From the NCBI GenBank assembly GCA_009663005.1, contig VIGQ01001202.1, positions 1 through 17,731 of the forward strand: a stretch of DNA of 17,731 nucleotides, read 5' to 3'. This stretch comes from Actinidia chinensis (Eukaryota > Streptophyta > Magnoliopsida > Ericales > Actinidiaceae). The first letter of the stretch is position 1. Each line of letters begins with the position of its first letter. The notes under the pieces were generated by a model that saw only the letters and a program-made list of their open reading frames with translations, was not told where the DNA came from and did no database searches. Of this stretch, positions 1-7,832 are shown piece by piece. The position numbers were made by a program, and so were the translations under genes.

Positions 1-1170
1 TGATACCATTACAGGGGTACTAGGTGGGCCAGAAGTCTAGGTGCGTTGTGCCTATAATAAAACACGTTGTTGTTAGATTTGCCCACTGATGCCAATACTA
101 ATAAAAATTGTTCATTTTTAGGTTTTGTCATGAACATATGAAACTTAAAAATGTTCAAATTGTTCATTCTTTAGTTCATATGGGCCTAGATACTTGGTTT
201 TTCTAGATCAACTTGCCTAAGCTGAACATATTTTTAAGTTCGTAATTTTTAAATCAAACTTTAGTGAAAATTATTCGAGTCTTTCCGCTTTAGATCGTTA
301 AGCAGACACTTATGTCCGATCGCAAGTCCTTGTTTGATTACATATTATAAGATTCTGGTAAAAATCTTCATTCCTTTAACAGACATAATTTGAAAGAAAC
401 AGCTCTAAGAGCACCCTTCTACCATCACTATATTTTTCTATCGTATGTTGCACAATAATTCTAGATTTTTAATTTATAACTAATCATATCCTGTCCATTT
501 TTAATTTAGAAACAAATTAAGTCATTCGTTAGTCTCTATTCATATTGGTTCACAAAACTAATTATTTTTACCCAAAATTGCATTAACCACTTGTATAGTT
601 TTTTTCATTTTAAAGCGCCACCAATCATACCATTCTCATTTTAAAATAATGTAAAAAATTGTCTCTTTAAAAACTAATAACATTCACACAAACTATCTAA
701 TTTGTGTTTAATTAGTTCGATTAGACAAAGATTAATGGTTAACTTAAATTGTTTATCAAGTTAAATTAATTAATTTAATTTATTACAAGGTTAAAACTTT
801 AATTTATAATTTAATTATTATAATTAAAAAACGGTAGAGATTTTAATTATTTCTATGTGATCCAATATGGGTGTTTTTATTATTTTTTAATTCCCTCTTT
901 TTAGCCAATCCCAGAACTTGTCTAAAACTCGGATCCCCCATAATCCGCTTCGAACCAATTGGTACGGTCCTTATCTCATAAAGCACAACCGCACTTTCAG
1001 AATTCTCCCCTTCAGTTTGCAATTCAAATCAGTTCCCCTACTCTCTCCCTCACAACAAACTTCCTATCCCTTCTCCAAGAACCAATTGTACCACTTCTCT
1101 CTCTTACAACAACTTTCTCTCTCTACCTCTCCCAAGAACCTCGAATTGAAGGCCACAACCCAACCTATCT
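1..1170 (+). promoter_or_regulatory. AT-rich upstream region and leader of the cyclin gene
   Basis: This stretch has no convincing coding potential; the open frame at 918-1304 has no family resemblance and runs into the repeat array. Positions 1-900 are AT-rich, with long A/T tracts near 700-830. A CCAAT pentamer lies at 905-909 and an AACGG core at 830-834. AACGG is the core of the M-phase-specific activator element bound by three-repeat MYB factors in plant mitotic cyclin promoters, but a single five-base match is weak. From about 1010 the sequence becomes C/T-rich, as in many plant 5' leaders. Its promoter role is inferred from its place just upstream of the cyclin first-exon copies; no clear TATA box was identified. 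Confidence 0.35.
1040..1148. repeat. Pyrimidine-rich imperfect tandem duplication
   Basis: Two related segments follow each other. The first (about 1040-1087) and second (about 1097-1148) both run CTCTCTC, then ACAACAA, then a C/T-rich stretch, then CCAAGAACC and an AATTG. The period is about 57 bp. The duplication sits at the left edge of the larger cyclin first-exon array and probably belongs to the transcribed leader or core promoter. Confidence 0.5.
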
Positions 1171-1326
1171 CTCGAAATCCACCCATCACTTTCGGGAGGA
1201 TCTTCGTCACTAACCCTCCATCACACATTGTCATGTCGTCATTTTCTCAAGCAATTGAGAAACGAATTACCGAATTTCTTATGATTCCGTTGAATTCTGA
1301 TTAGGGTTTTCTTAGAGAACCCACAA

Positions 1327-1490
1327 TTGGCGACTCGTGTTCGTGATCATCATCATCAACGTCACCACGGACCAACGTCTTCATTGGTTTCGGCCAAGAA
1401 GGCACTCTGTGTTCCGACACCAATGCCATGGTGGGCGAACGCAATTGTCGAAGAAGCGACCACCGCTCGCTAATCTGACATCAGAGCCTG
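1327..1490 (+). pseudogene. Cyclin A first exon, copy 1 (start codon lost)
   Basis: This is the leftmost copy of the repeated first exon. Where copies 3 and 4 read CACAAATGGC, this copy reads CACAATTGGC, so the expected ATG is TTG at 1327-1329. The Ser-rich segment, the AAG AAG CGA (Lys-Lys-Arg) codons and the CTCGCTAATCTGAC segment encoding the destruction box are all still visible. The end is damaged (GACATCAGAG where other copies read GACGAATCAGAG). Several indels break the frame. It is probably a non-functional copy or a product of misassembly. Confidence 0.6.
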
Positions 1491-1585
1491 AGCATCCCAT
1501 GTTCTGAATCCACCATCACGTTCTCTTTGATCATCATGTAAGTCGTTTTCGCTCAAGGCAATTTAAAACTAATTACTTGAATTTC

Positions 1586-1920
1586 GGGGGGGGGGAAGGG
1601 GGGGGAGAGGGTGGGGAGGGGGGGGTGGGGTGGGGGGGGAAAGGGGGGATGGAGGGGGGAGGGGGGGGCGGAAAGGGCAGGGGAGAAAGGGGGAATAAGG
1701 GGGAAAAGGGGAGGGGGAGGGGAGGAGACAGGGGGAGGGATAGGGGGGGAGAGGGAGAATGGGAGGATGAGAGGAGCGGGGGAGAGGGGGGGGGGAAGGG
1801 GGAGAGGGGGGATAGGGGGGGAGGAGCGAGGGGGGGGGGGGGGGAAGGGGGGGGGGGGGGGGGGATGGGGGGGGCGGAGGGGGGATAAGAAGCAGGGAAG
1901 TAGGGGGAGAGGGAGAAAAG
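1586..1920. repeat. G-rich purine tract (G runs with scattered A) inside repeat copy 2
   Basis: About 335 bp are almost all G, with scattered A and a few T and C. The block starts immediately after TTGAATTTC of repeat copy 2. Copy 3 continues from that point directly into TTGCTTCATGAAATTC. After the block, copy 2 resumes with an equivalent segment (TTTGCTTACATTTGAATC). It is thus an insertion relative to the other copies. The Gly-rich and Pro-rich open frames over it are by-products of the base composition. It could in principle form G-quadruplexes or be a sequencing or consensus artefact. Confidence 0.8.
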
Positions 1921-1966
1921 AAGTTTGCTTACATTTGAATCTTGATTTGCATAGAGACCCACAAAA

Positions 1967-2206
<240 letters not shown>

Positions 2207-2369
2207 CGACTCGCGGTTTCGATTCATCATCATCAACGTCACTACGACCACATCTTCGTTGTTTCGGCCAAGAGAACACTCCTGTGTCCAACACCAACAC
2301 CATTGCGGTGAAACTCAATTGTCGAGAGCGACCACCTCTCGCTAATCTGAAGAATCAGAGCCCATGATG
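2207..2369 (+). pseudogene. Cyclin A first exon, copy 2 (start masked by poly-G)
   Basis: This copy gives the cleanest reading of the first-exon protein. After the poly-G it reads Arg-Gly-Phe-Asp, then SSSSTSLRP, an Ala-Lys-Arg-like basic segment after a frameshift, VSDT or VSNTNT, VKLN, and ERPPLANLKNQSP. The RPPLANLKN segment fits the cyclin destruction box (RxxLxxxxN) that marks mitotic cyclins for APC/C-dependent breakdown. The ATG is missing because the poly-G tract lies on it. The donor seen in copy 3 (GCGTAACG) is altered here to GCCTACC. Confidence 0.6.
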
Positions 2370-2495
2370 CCTACCAATTTTCTGAATCCACCATCACTTT
2401 CTCTTGATCTAGTCGTGTTCTCAAGCCATTTAAGAAACTAATTACTTGAATTTCTTGCTTCATGAAATTCTTGATTTTGCGTAGAGAACCCACAA

Positions 2496-2659
2496 ATGGC
2501 GACTTGCGATGGTGATCATCATCATTAACGTCCCTATGACTCAACGTCGTCCGTTTCAGTTAGAGGCACCCTGTGTCCGACACCAACGCCAGGCGGTGAA
2601 CTCACTGTCCGAAAAGCGACCCACCACTCGCTAATCGACGAATCAGAGGCACATGATGC
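2496..2659 (+). pseudogene. Cyclin A first exon, copy 3 (intact ATG, frameshifted)
   Basis: The ATG at 2496-2498 sits in a good plant context (CACAAATGGC). The downstream donor GCGTAACG (GT at 2660-2661) is kept. The reading begins Met-Ala-Thr and reaches a TAA after the His-His-His run unless one-base indels are assumed. The AAAAGCGACCCACC-to-CTAATC segment is the diverged counterpart of the KKRPPLANL codons. It could act as an alternative first exon if the indels are sequencing errors; otherwise it is a dead copy. Confidence 0.55.
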
Positions 2660-2802
2660 GTAACGTTGTTTCTAAAATCCACCATCACGTTCTCTTTGTC
2701 ACATAAACCTCCATCACACAATTTTCATGTTGTCGTTTCCAGCAATTTAGAAACTATTACTTGAATTTCTTGATTAGGGTTTGTCGTAGAGAGACCACAC
2801 AA

Positions 2803-2964
2803 ATGGCAACTCGCGGTTGATATCATTGTCAATGCATACTACCAATGCGCATTGGTTTCGGCCAAGAGGCACTCTGCGTCCGACACCAACGCCATGGCGT
2901 CGAACCTCAATTGTCGAAGAAGCGACAGTTGCTCGCTAATCTGACGAATCAGATCCCATGGTGC
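2803..2964 (+). CDS. CYCA1: Cyclin A exon 1, copy 4 (the one adjoining the rest of the gene)
   Basis: The ATG at 2803-2805 is in context ACACAAATGGCAAC. Later, GTGTCCGACACC-like codons and TCGAAGAAGCGAC give Ser-Lys-Lys-Arg, followed by CTCGCTAATCTGACGAATCA (Leu-Ala-Asn-Leu-Thr-Asn). That is the destruction box seen at the same place in CYCA1 proteins (usually KKR.PLxNxTNQ). The donor is GC|GTAAAT (GT at 2965). The exon is chosen as the main first exon because it is the last copy and borders the unique intron. It is not a clean open frame: TGATATC soon after the ATG and other indels interrupt it. Confidence 0.6.
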
Positions 2965-5900
2965 GTAAATGATGAAATTGGTGCATGAAAAAAATGGTGT
3001 GTGTCGTTTTGGTGTATAGCATGTAAATTTGTCAGTGGCTAGATCTGGGAATTTTGATGGCTTCTTTTAAGTTGGGTAACAACTATTTCCTTATATTAGA
3101 TTAGTTTCGTGACTATGCGTTTTCTTTTCTTCGATCAATCTCTCCTAAAACTGTGGTGTGTTCCGTTTTTTCTGATGCAACATTGGATTGATATCATTTG
3201 TTGTAAATATATTTATGGTCACTTTTGAAGTGTTGGTTAATGGGTTCTTTGAGTTGGAGTTGGATCTGTTTTTTTCTATTAGATTAGTTTGTGACTCAAA
3301 CTTTCTTCTCATCAATTATTCCTTCCTCCAAAAACGTGGGGGACTGGGGTTTGTTTCATTTTCTCAATTCACCATTGAAATGGACATTAACTGTTGAAAA
3401 TTATATAGTGGTGCGTTTGTTTTTGTGCTAGCCATAATAAATTAAATGCCCCCTTGGAGGATTGTTTAATGGATTCTTTAAGTTGCCCTGCAATCAATTT
3501 CTTTTATTGGCTCTAGTCTGTTTATTGAATTTTTTCTTCTCTCTGATATTTTTTCTCCCAAAACCCATGGTTGGTCTGGTTTCTGTATTACAACATGAAT
3601 GGATATAAAATGATCAAAATCAATGCGGGTGATGGTAATTGATTTATTGAAAACTTCTTGTCTGGATTGATCGTTCACATTATTCTTTGTGCCGGCGTGC
3701 TTGTGTGTGTGGTGTAATTGTGGAGAGTTTTATTGTATTCTTTCTTCTTTCTTTTTTTTTTTTTTTTTAAGATATGGTTTATGGTATTATTTCTAGTAGA
3801 TTATTTTTAGTTGAAGTTTGCAGCGCTTTCTCCTGTATGATTAAATCGGTTACTTGAATTTCGGCAATAAGTTTAACTGATTAGTTGTTGTGGCAAAAAT
3901 CCGAATTATGGGTTATTTCTATTTTGTGATTTCAAAATTAAATTGAGACCACCTCTTTCTGAGGCAAACATGTTAAAATGCATTTTTATTGTACCCCAAA
4001 TTCCATTGCTTATGTGTGTAAGTTAACTGAATAATGTACTTGGAAGAATCATCACATCTTTGATAATCTCTGCCTACATTCATGCAAACACACATCAAGA
4101 ACAGATGTTTCTGAGAGGATACATGTTTCCAAAAGAGTTGAGCAAATCTTCAAAAAGTATTATTGCCATTACCTCCCCTGGCAGTGTATTTTCTCCTAGT
4201 AAATCAAATGGTGGTTCAGTTTCTTTGGATGAGAAACCATGTCTGCTCCTGAATTTGGAATCATAGGACAGCTCCGAACCTTTGGCTATCACCTTCTATG
4301 GAGAGGAGAGCATGCTGTAGTCTCAGTATATTGGATCATGTGGGAAAAAGCAGGTCCTTTCTATTGCTGTGTCTGTATTTTGTGTGCAATTCATATTTCG
4401 CTTCTGGTGAACTATTGTACTTTCAATATATGAAGTAAGGCCTGGGCCATGGTACCTTTGCTCATTTTCTTTATTCTAGATATCAGGAATTTAATCTTGT
4501 GCCTTCTAATCTAGATTTTGTCACTTCGCTGTTCAGGTGAGGTTTGCAAAGAGGGAGATAATTCTGGGATAGAGGACAGTTGATAGAATGGTCAGCATGA
4601 GGTAATGTTTCGACCCACAGCTTTGTGAACTAGTGTATGCGAAATTAATATCTGCAGTCACTGAGGTTGTTTCTTGTTCCTCCATGCTAAAGTCTAAATG
4701 CACTGTTTGGTGTATTCATTCATTTCGACCAACCCAACTTTCCATCCTTTTTCATGGATGTGTGTTTTTCTGGGAATGTGTCAGATTTTTTTGTTGGTAT
4801 GAAGTACTGGTTTAGTAAACAAATTGCTGTGCATGTAACCCATAATGAAGACAACAATATTACATATGGTTGAGAAATATAGCTTTAGTTTAGCAATGGT
4901 AAAGCCTCATATTTTGTACATTCAGATGAATGGTCACAAATTTAGTTATATTTGGTGTATATAATTTTTCAATCAATTCTTTACATGATTACATCTATAT
5001 GGTATAGTTTTAAGTATTCATCAATGGAAACATGCCAGCATGTCATACTGTGTCAGCATATCATAAGAAAGTACAATGTCCAACAATAACTATTTGTTTT
5101 AGTTCATATTTTTAAACATGATTTTTTAAGTCTCTAATTACATATATGGAGATCTAGTTATTGAATCCCATCGAAGTCTTAAGAAATTTTAACCCGAATG
5201 AACGTAGTTTATAAATCTGGCCAGTATTCTGTCTTTTCCGAAGTAGTTTTTGTTTGCAGCACAAGTAGTTAAGGATTTACTTTTTTAACCGTAAAATCTA
5301 TAGATAATCATATTAAACTGTAAATACTCACCGATAGCATTTTAAAGGATGGTGGTTTTTGAAAGATTATCAGCTAAAGGTTGAGCAACAAGTTTTTATT
5401 GCTATGCTTTACTTTATCTGCTTTTTGTATGTGTTTTTTTTTTTTTTAAGTTTTGCATGGAAATTGTTGAATTGATACCATTTCACCTGTAAATAAAATG
5501 TCATTTTCAGACAATTTCACGTTATAGTCGCTTGTTGAAAATGAGTTTAAATATATCGATTTCAGTTTTTAAAAAGTGTGTTGGTTGCCTCATTTTTAGA
5601 CAGCAGGGAAAGAAATCCCTCGCACAGACTACTTAGAGAGATTTAAGAGAAAGACATCAACGCAAGAATGCGTGCTATACTGATCGACTGGGCTGTAGAG
5701 GTACGGTGATATGGTGTACCTGGTGGTATACCCAAGTTGGATTTTTTTAGTTCACACAAAAATTCCGTCTTTCGTGGACAATAGTGTCTAGAACGAGCTC
5801 ATACCTCAAAAAGTGGATTTTTTGTATGGCATCCTATATATCATTTTGCCGGTAAGTGTAGTTATCAGGTCAAGCCAATTTTAGGCACGCACGGAGGACG

Positions 5901-7337
5901 ACAATATTTAATCTATAATTGCGTGCTTCATTTGTTGTGATGACGTTTTCGATTAAGCAATATTTTTTTTTTTTTTATACTATTTATCATGGCATCTAAT
6001 TGTAGATTGCTTTGAAAGAGTATACTCTTGCATCTGAAACTTGGTTTTTGATGGTTAACTACATAGATATTATTTTTCTGGCATGTAATTAATAGCAATG
6101 CTACAGTTGCTTGGTTGTTGCCTGCACGATGATTGCTGACGTTTAGATAAAACACCTTCTCTTTTTCTTTTTGTGTAAAGACCAATTGTAAATGGATTTT
6201 TTAATAACTGACAAAAAAAAAAAAATGGTTATGTTGCCAGTAGTAAATATGAGATCTGCGCGCCCCAGGTGGACAACTTTGTTTACATTCCTCTAATAAC
6301 CATACTTTAAGAAGGACGGAGGTTTGTTGTTCTGACCCCTTCTAAAGCTGGATTATTGCAATTTATAATGCTTTTAAGTGCTTCCATTAAAACCATGTTT
6401 TAAACAAAGTGACCATTTTTATTACGATGGTCTGGCAAATGGAATCTGCCCGTCTGAATTACTTGGAAGTTTGATGAAATGACAGCCTCAACCGCAAGAT
6501 GTTTTATGAGGTAACGGCACTTTTCTGATCTGTATTGAAAGTTGTTGCGTTTAAAACTATGTTGTTTCTCTATTCATGACTTACTCCTTGTGGATGTAAG
6601 ACGGTTTGTTCATGCGGCTCAACGGGATTAATAAGGTATCTATCTAGATTCCTTAGGCTAGTTACCCTCGGACTTTAATTCATGATTCACTTGATTCTTA
6701 TTTGATTAATGTTGTCCTTCAACTGGTCGGTAATGTTGAAGCCCTAACCTTAAGCATGTTACTTGTACTACTAATAATACTCTTTGCCTGAGTTGGAATG
6801 AAGTAAGTAATTTATGGATTTAAATAGTACTGTTGACATGGATGTTGCGGAAAAAATGATATGAAATTTACAAATTTAATTGAAATTATAACTCATTAGT
6901 AGAGAGGAATACCAAAAGGATCTGTAGCTGGCCAAATTGGTTGGGGACACATGGGCTTTGTTTGATTTGGTTTGATCGTTTGAGAAAATCAAACAATCTA
7001 ATATACATCCTTGCTATTTGATGATTTGCCGGGGTTAGGGTGGACTGTTATGACCCCATATTGCATTATAATGTCTCTCTTATAAGTATTGATGATACTG
7101 GTATCCCATTATAATGTTCTCCAAAATTATCAAATATTATAATGGTTCTCGAATCTCGATTATTGATTCTACCTATGTGTTGGTACCATTTTATTTAGAA
7201 GACGTGGTGGTCCACTGTCCTAGTGAATATATGTAACAATAGTGGCTACTTGAACATATATTGATTTTGTTGTTTCTACGGCCTGCTTCAAAGGTCCTAT
7301 CAATGCAGTTAGAGTACCTGAGCTGCTACCTCACGGA
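2803..7337 (+). CDS. CYCA1: A-type cyclin, CYCA1-like, multi-exon, 3' incomplete and frameshifted
   Basis: A-type cyclins bind and activate CDKA in the nucleus during S phase and up to mitosis. The assignment rests on a colinear series of exons: 2803-2964 (destruction box), about 4036-4353 (SPSKSNGGSVSLDE), 4537-4601, 5600-5700 (MRAILIDW), 6006-6140 (VNYID and LQLLG), 6241-6321 (ICAPQVDNFVYI), 6430-6510 (QMESA, LNYL), 6601-6635 (RFVHAAQ) and 7294-7337 (SMQLEYLSCYLTE). Most junctions have GT donors and AG acceptors. The SPxKSxGGSVSLDE block points to group A1 rather than A2, A3 or B. The exon expected between 4601 and 5600 and the last two exons, which complete the second cyclin fold, were not found. 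Nearly every exon needs one or more one-base corrections. It may be a noisy read of a real gene, or a truncated pseudogene. Confidence 0.8.
3040..3660. repeat. Three diverged tandem units inside cyclin intron 1
   Basis: Three related segments of about 160-200 bp lie at roughly 3040-3195, 3225-3400 and 3455-3660. Each has, in order: a GG.TTCTTT.AGTTG motif, a TTTTT-TATT.GATTAGTTTGTGACT-like stretch (TCTAGTCTGTTTATTGA in the third), TTTTCTTCTC, CTCC.AAAAC followed by TGG, a GTTT.ATT stretch, and a CA.CATTGAATGGAT-like segment. They are more diverged from each other than the exon-1 copies, so the duplication looks older. They contain no coding signal of their own. Confidence 0.5.
3661..4035 (+). 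other. Remainder of cyclin intron 1, no gene seen
   Basis: This T-rich intronic sequence includes a T-tract near 3752-3769 and a TG-rich patch near 3697-3715. No open frame, RNA gene or transposon end was recognised. The exact acceptor of exon 2 is uncertain, so the right border is approximate. Confidence 0.4.
4036..4353 (+). CDS. CYCA1: Cyclin A exon 2 (N-terminal regulatory region, CYCA1 signature)
   Basis: The frame starting near 4060 reads through PKELSKSSKS and SPGSVFSPSKSNGGSVSLDE. The last part closely matches the SPxKSxGGSVSLDExMS block conserved in plant A1 cyclins. After a one-base shift near 4237 it continues with Met-Ser-Ala, Pro-Glu-Phe, then an Asp-Ser-Ser-Glu-Pro-Leu-Ala stretch, and after another shift SMERRACCSLSI and DHVGKAG. 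That corresponds to the family's SIERK....SLYISDH..KAG. The donor is CAG|GTCCTT (GT at 4354). The left border and the first 60 or so bases are uncertain. Confidence 0.7.
4537..4601 (+). CDS. CYCA1: Cyclin A exon 3 (65 bp)
   Basis: The acceptor is TTCAG ending at 4536 and the donor is GAG|GTAATG (GT at 4602). The codons give EVCKREI, then after indels an I.TVD.MVSM-like segment. It matches the family's short exon NICSRDxLxEMETxDKIVDID. It links the N-terminal region to the cyclin box. One or two indels break the frame (for example the TAG in GGGATAGAGGAC). Confidence 0.55.
4602..5599 (+). other. Cyclin intron region lacking an expected exon
   Basis: The family has a short exon here, with a core like DPQLCATIACDIYKHLR, just before the cyclin box. 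I read this interval in all + frames and saw no credible match, so the exon is either absent or damaged beyond recognition by eye. The stretch is AT-rich, with a T-tract near 5437-5448 and no transposon end that I recognise. Confidence 0.4.
5600..5700 (+). CDS. CYCA1: Cyclin A exon 4 (MRAIL helix, start of cyclin box)
   Basis: After the acceptor TTTTTAG (AG at 5598-5599) the codons read TAGKEIPRTDYLERFKR. After one extra base they read DINARMRAILIDWAVEV, ending at the donor GAG|GTACGG (GT at 5701). MRAIL is the cyclin hydrophobic-patch helix that docks RxL substrates and contacts the CDK. The usual sequence is MRAILIDWLVEV, so the Leu to Ala change after Trp is unusual. One extra base in the AGAGAAAGAC run is the only frame break. 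Confidence 0.85.
6006..6140 (+). CDS. CYCA1: Cyclin A exon 5 (cyclin box helices)
   Basis: The acceptor is TTGTAG, ending at 6005. The codons read A.KEYTLASET, FLMVNYID, then after indels R.FSGNVIN, LQLLGVACTMIA. The family sequence is AEEYRLVPDTLYLTVNYIDR followed by YLSGN...RQ.LQLLGVACMMIA. At least four one-base indels are needed, for example in ATATTATTTTTCTG and GGTTGTTGCC. The donor is probably GAC|GTTTAG at 6141. Substitutions such as TLASET for RLVPDT suggest a diverged paralogue rather than sequencing noise alone. Confidence 0.8.
6241..6321 (+). CDS. CYCA1: Cyclin A exon 6
   Basis: The acceptor is GCCAG, ending at 6240. The codons read SKYEICAPQVDNFVYI, then after a shift DNT and a YFK.DE-like end, with donor GGAG|GTTTGT (GT at 6322). 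The family reads SKYEEICAPQVEEFCYITDN TYFKDEV, so one Glu of the KYEE motif is missing, probably a three-base loss in a GAG repeat. KYEE includes the conserved Lys and Glu pair of the cyclin box that contacts the CDK. Confidence 0.85.
6430..6510 (+). CDS. CYCA1: Cyclin A exon 7
   Basis: The codons read V.QMESA.LNYL, then after indels KFEMTASTARCFMR, ending at the donor GAG|GTAACG (GT at 6511). The family reads VLQMESAVLNYLKFEMTAPT followed by AKCFLR. The upstream border (ATTACGATG|GTCTGG) lacks the expected AG, either from a base error or from a damaged acceptor. Confidence 0.8.
6601..6635 (+). CDS. CYCA1: Cyclin A exon 8 (35 bp)
   Basis: This very small exon reads RFVHAAQ, then GINK after dropping one extra C in CAACGGG. 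It is flanked by TAAG (acceptor AG 6599-6600) and AAG|GTATCT (GT at 6636). The family has RFVRAAQGINE at this place. It opens the second half of the cyclin fold. Confidence 0.75.
7294..7337 (+). CDS. CYCA1: Cyclin A exon 9, last recognised exon
   Basis: The acceptor CAAAG ends at 7293. The codons read VLSMQLEYLSCYLTE in one clean frame, matching the family's VPSMQLECxANYxAELSLLEY. The donor may be GA|GTTATA (GT at 7338-7339). The next exon should encode SLLEY.MLCYAPSLIAAS and the one after it the HKYKFVAKKYCP tail. Neither was seen anywhere downstream in this window. Confidence 0.75.
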
Positions 7338-7699
7338 GTTATAATCAAACTTAAACAAGATGTGGGTATTGTAAACATGTATAAATAGGCTCTTCTTATT
7401 GCTAAGGATTGTATCTTTTATATGTTCAGATATATCCAAAAAGAAAGGTGATGTATCAGTAATGTTGTTTTGTGTGGTACAGACTTGACCCTGATAGGAC
7501 TTGTGTGGACGTGTCAAGGTTGTACATCGCTTTGTGCAATGGCCATATTCTAGTTTGCCAGCACATTCGGCGAGATATAGATTCAGCAGGCAAAGCATCT
7601 CTCTCTCTCTACTATCTCTCTCACATACACAGAGTAAAACACAAACAACCTGCTTATTATATTTTCATTTCTTTTAGTTGTCATAAATTCGGCGGCATT
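7338..7699 (+). other. Sequence after the last cyclin exon, no gene seen
   Basis: This is either cyclin intron 9 or unrelated sequence. Open frames on both strands (around 7326-7598 and 7472-7807) show no family resemblance, and the latter runs into the SINE-like segment. The region contains the CT microsatellite listed separately. Confidence 0.4.
7598..7632. repeat. CT-rich microsatellite
   Basis: A short CTCTCTCTCTCTAC..CTCTCTCACA microsatellite lies just after the region where the cyclin homology ends. It carries no other signal. Confidence 0.6.
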
Positions 7700-7832
7700 G
7701 CATTTTTTTTGCCATTAGATAGAAGGTATAAGGAAAGGGGGGGAGCTGCATTCATAGAGGAACAACTCGGACCCAGAATCACACACGGGAAGGGGATGCG
7801 CCCCTAAACCACTAGGCGCAACCCTTTGGTCT
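7700..7832 (-). mobile_element. Probable tRNA-derived SINE head
   Basis: Read on the minus strand, the segment begins GGGTTGCGCCTAGTGGTTTA, which fits an RNA polymerase III A box (like GGCCTAGTGGTTAAG). About 29 bases further on is GGTCCGAGTT, which fits a B box (GGTTCGANTC). That spacing is normal for tRNA-like SINE heads. Downstream lie a C/T-rich body and a short A-run near 7704-7711. Plant SINEs often carry just this A box. Neither target-site duplications nor exact ends could be fixed by eye. A degenerate tRNA pseudogene is the alternative. Confidence 0.5.

Noticed and set aside
918..1304. 128-codon open frame upstream of the array
   Set aside because: It is C/T-rich leader sequence, with no family resemblance. 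It runs into repeat unit 1 and ends in the leader of the first cyclin exon copy.
5600..7337. B-type or A2/A3 cyclin instead of A1
   Set aside because: The N-terminal SPSKSNGGSVSLDE block, the ICAPQV segment and the RFVHAAQ exon fit the A1 group; B-type proteins have a different sequence (for example IEVHxKFEL) after the MRAIL helix.
7472..7807. 111-codon open frame
   Set aside because: It spans the CT microsatellite and the SINE-like segment and has no domain; it is best explained as chance.
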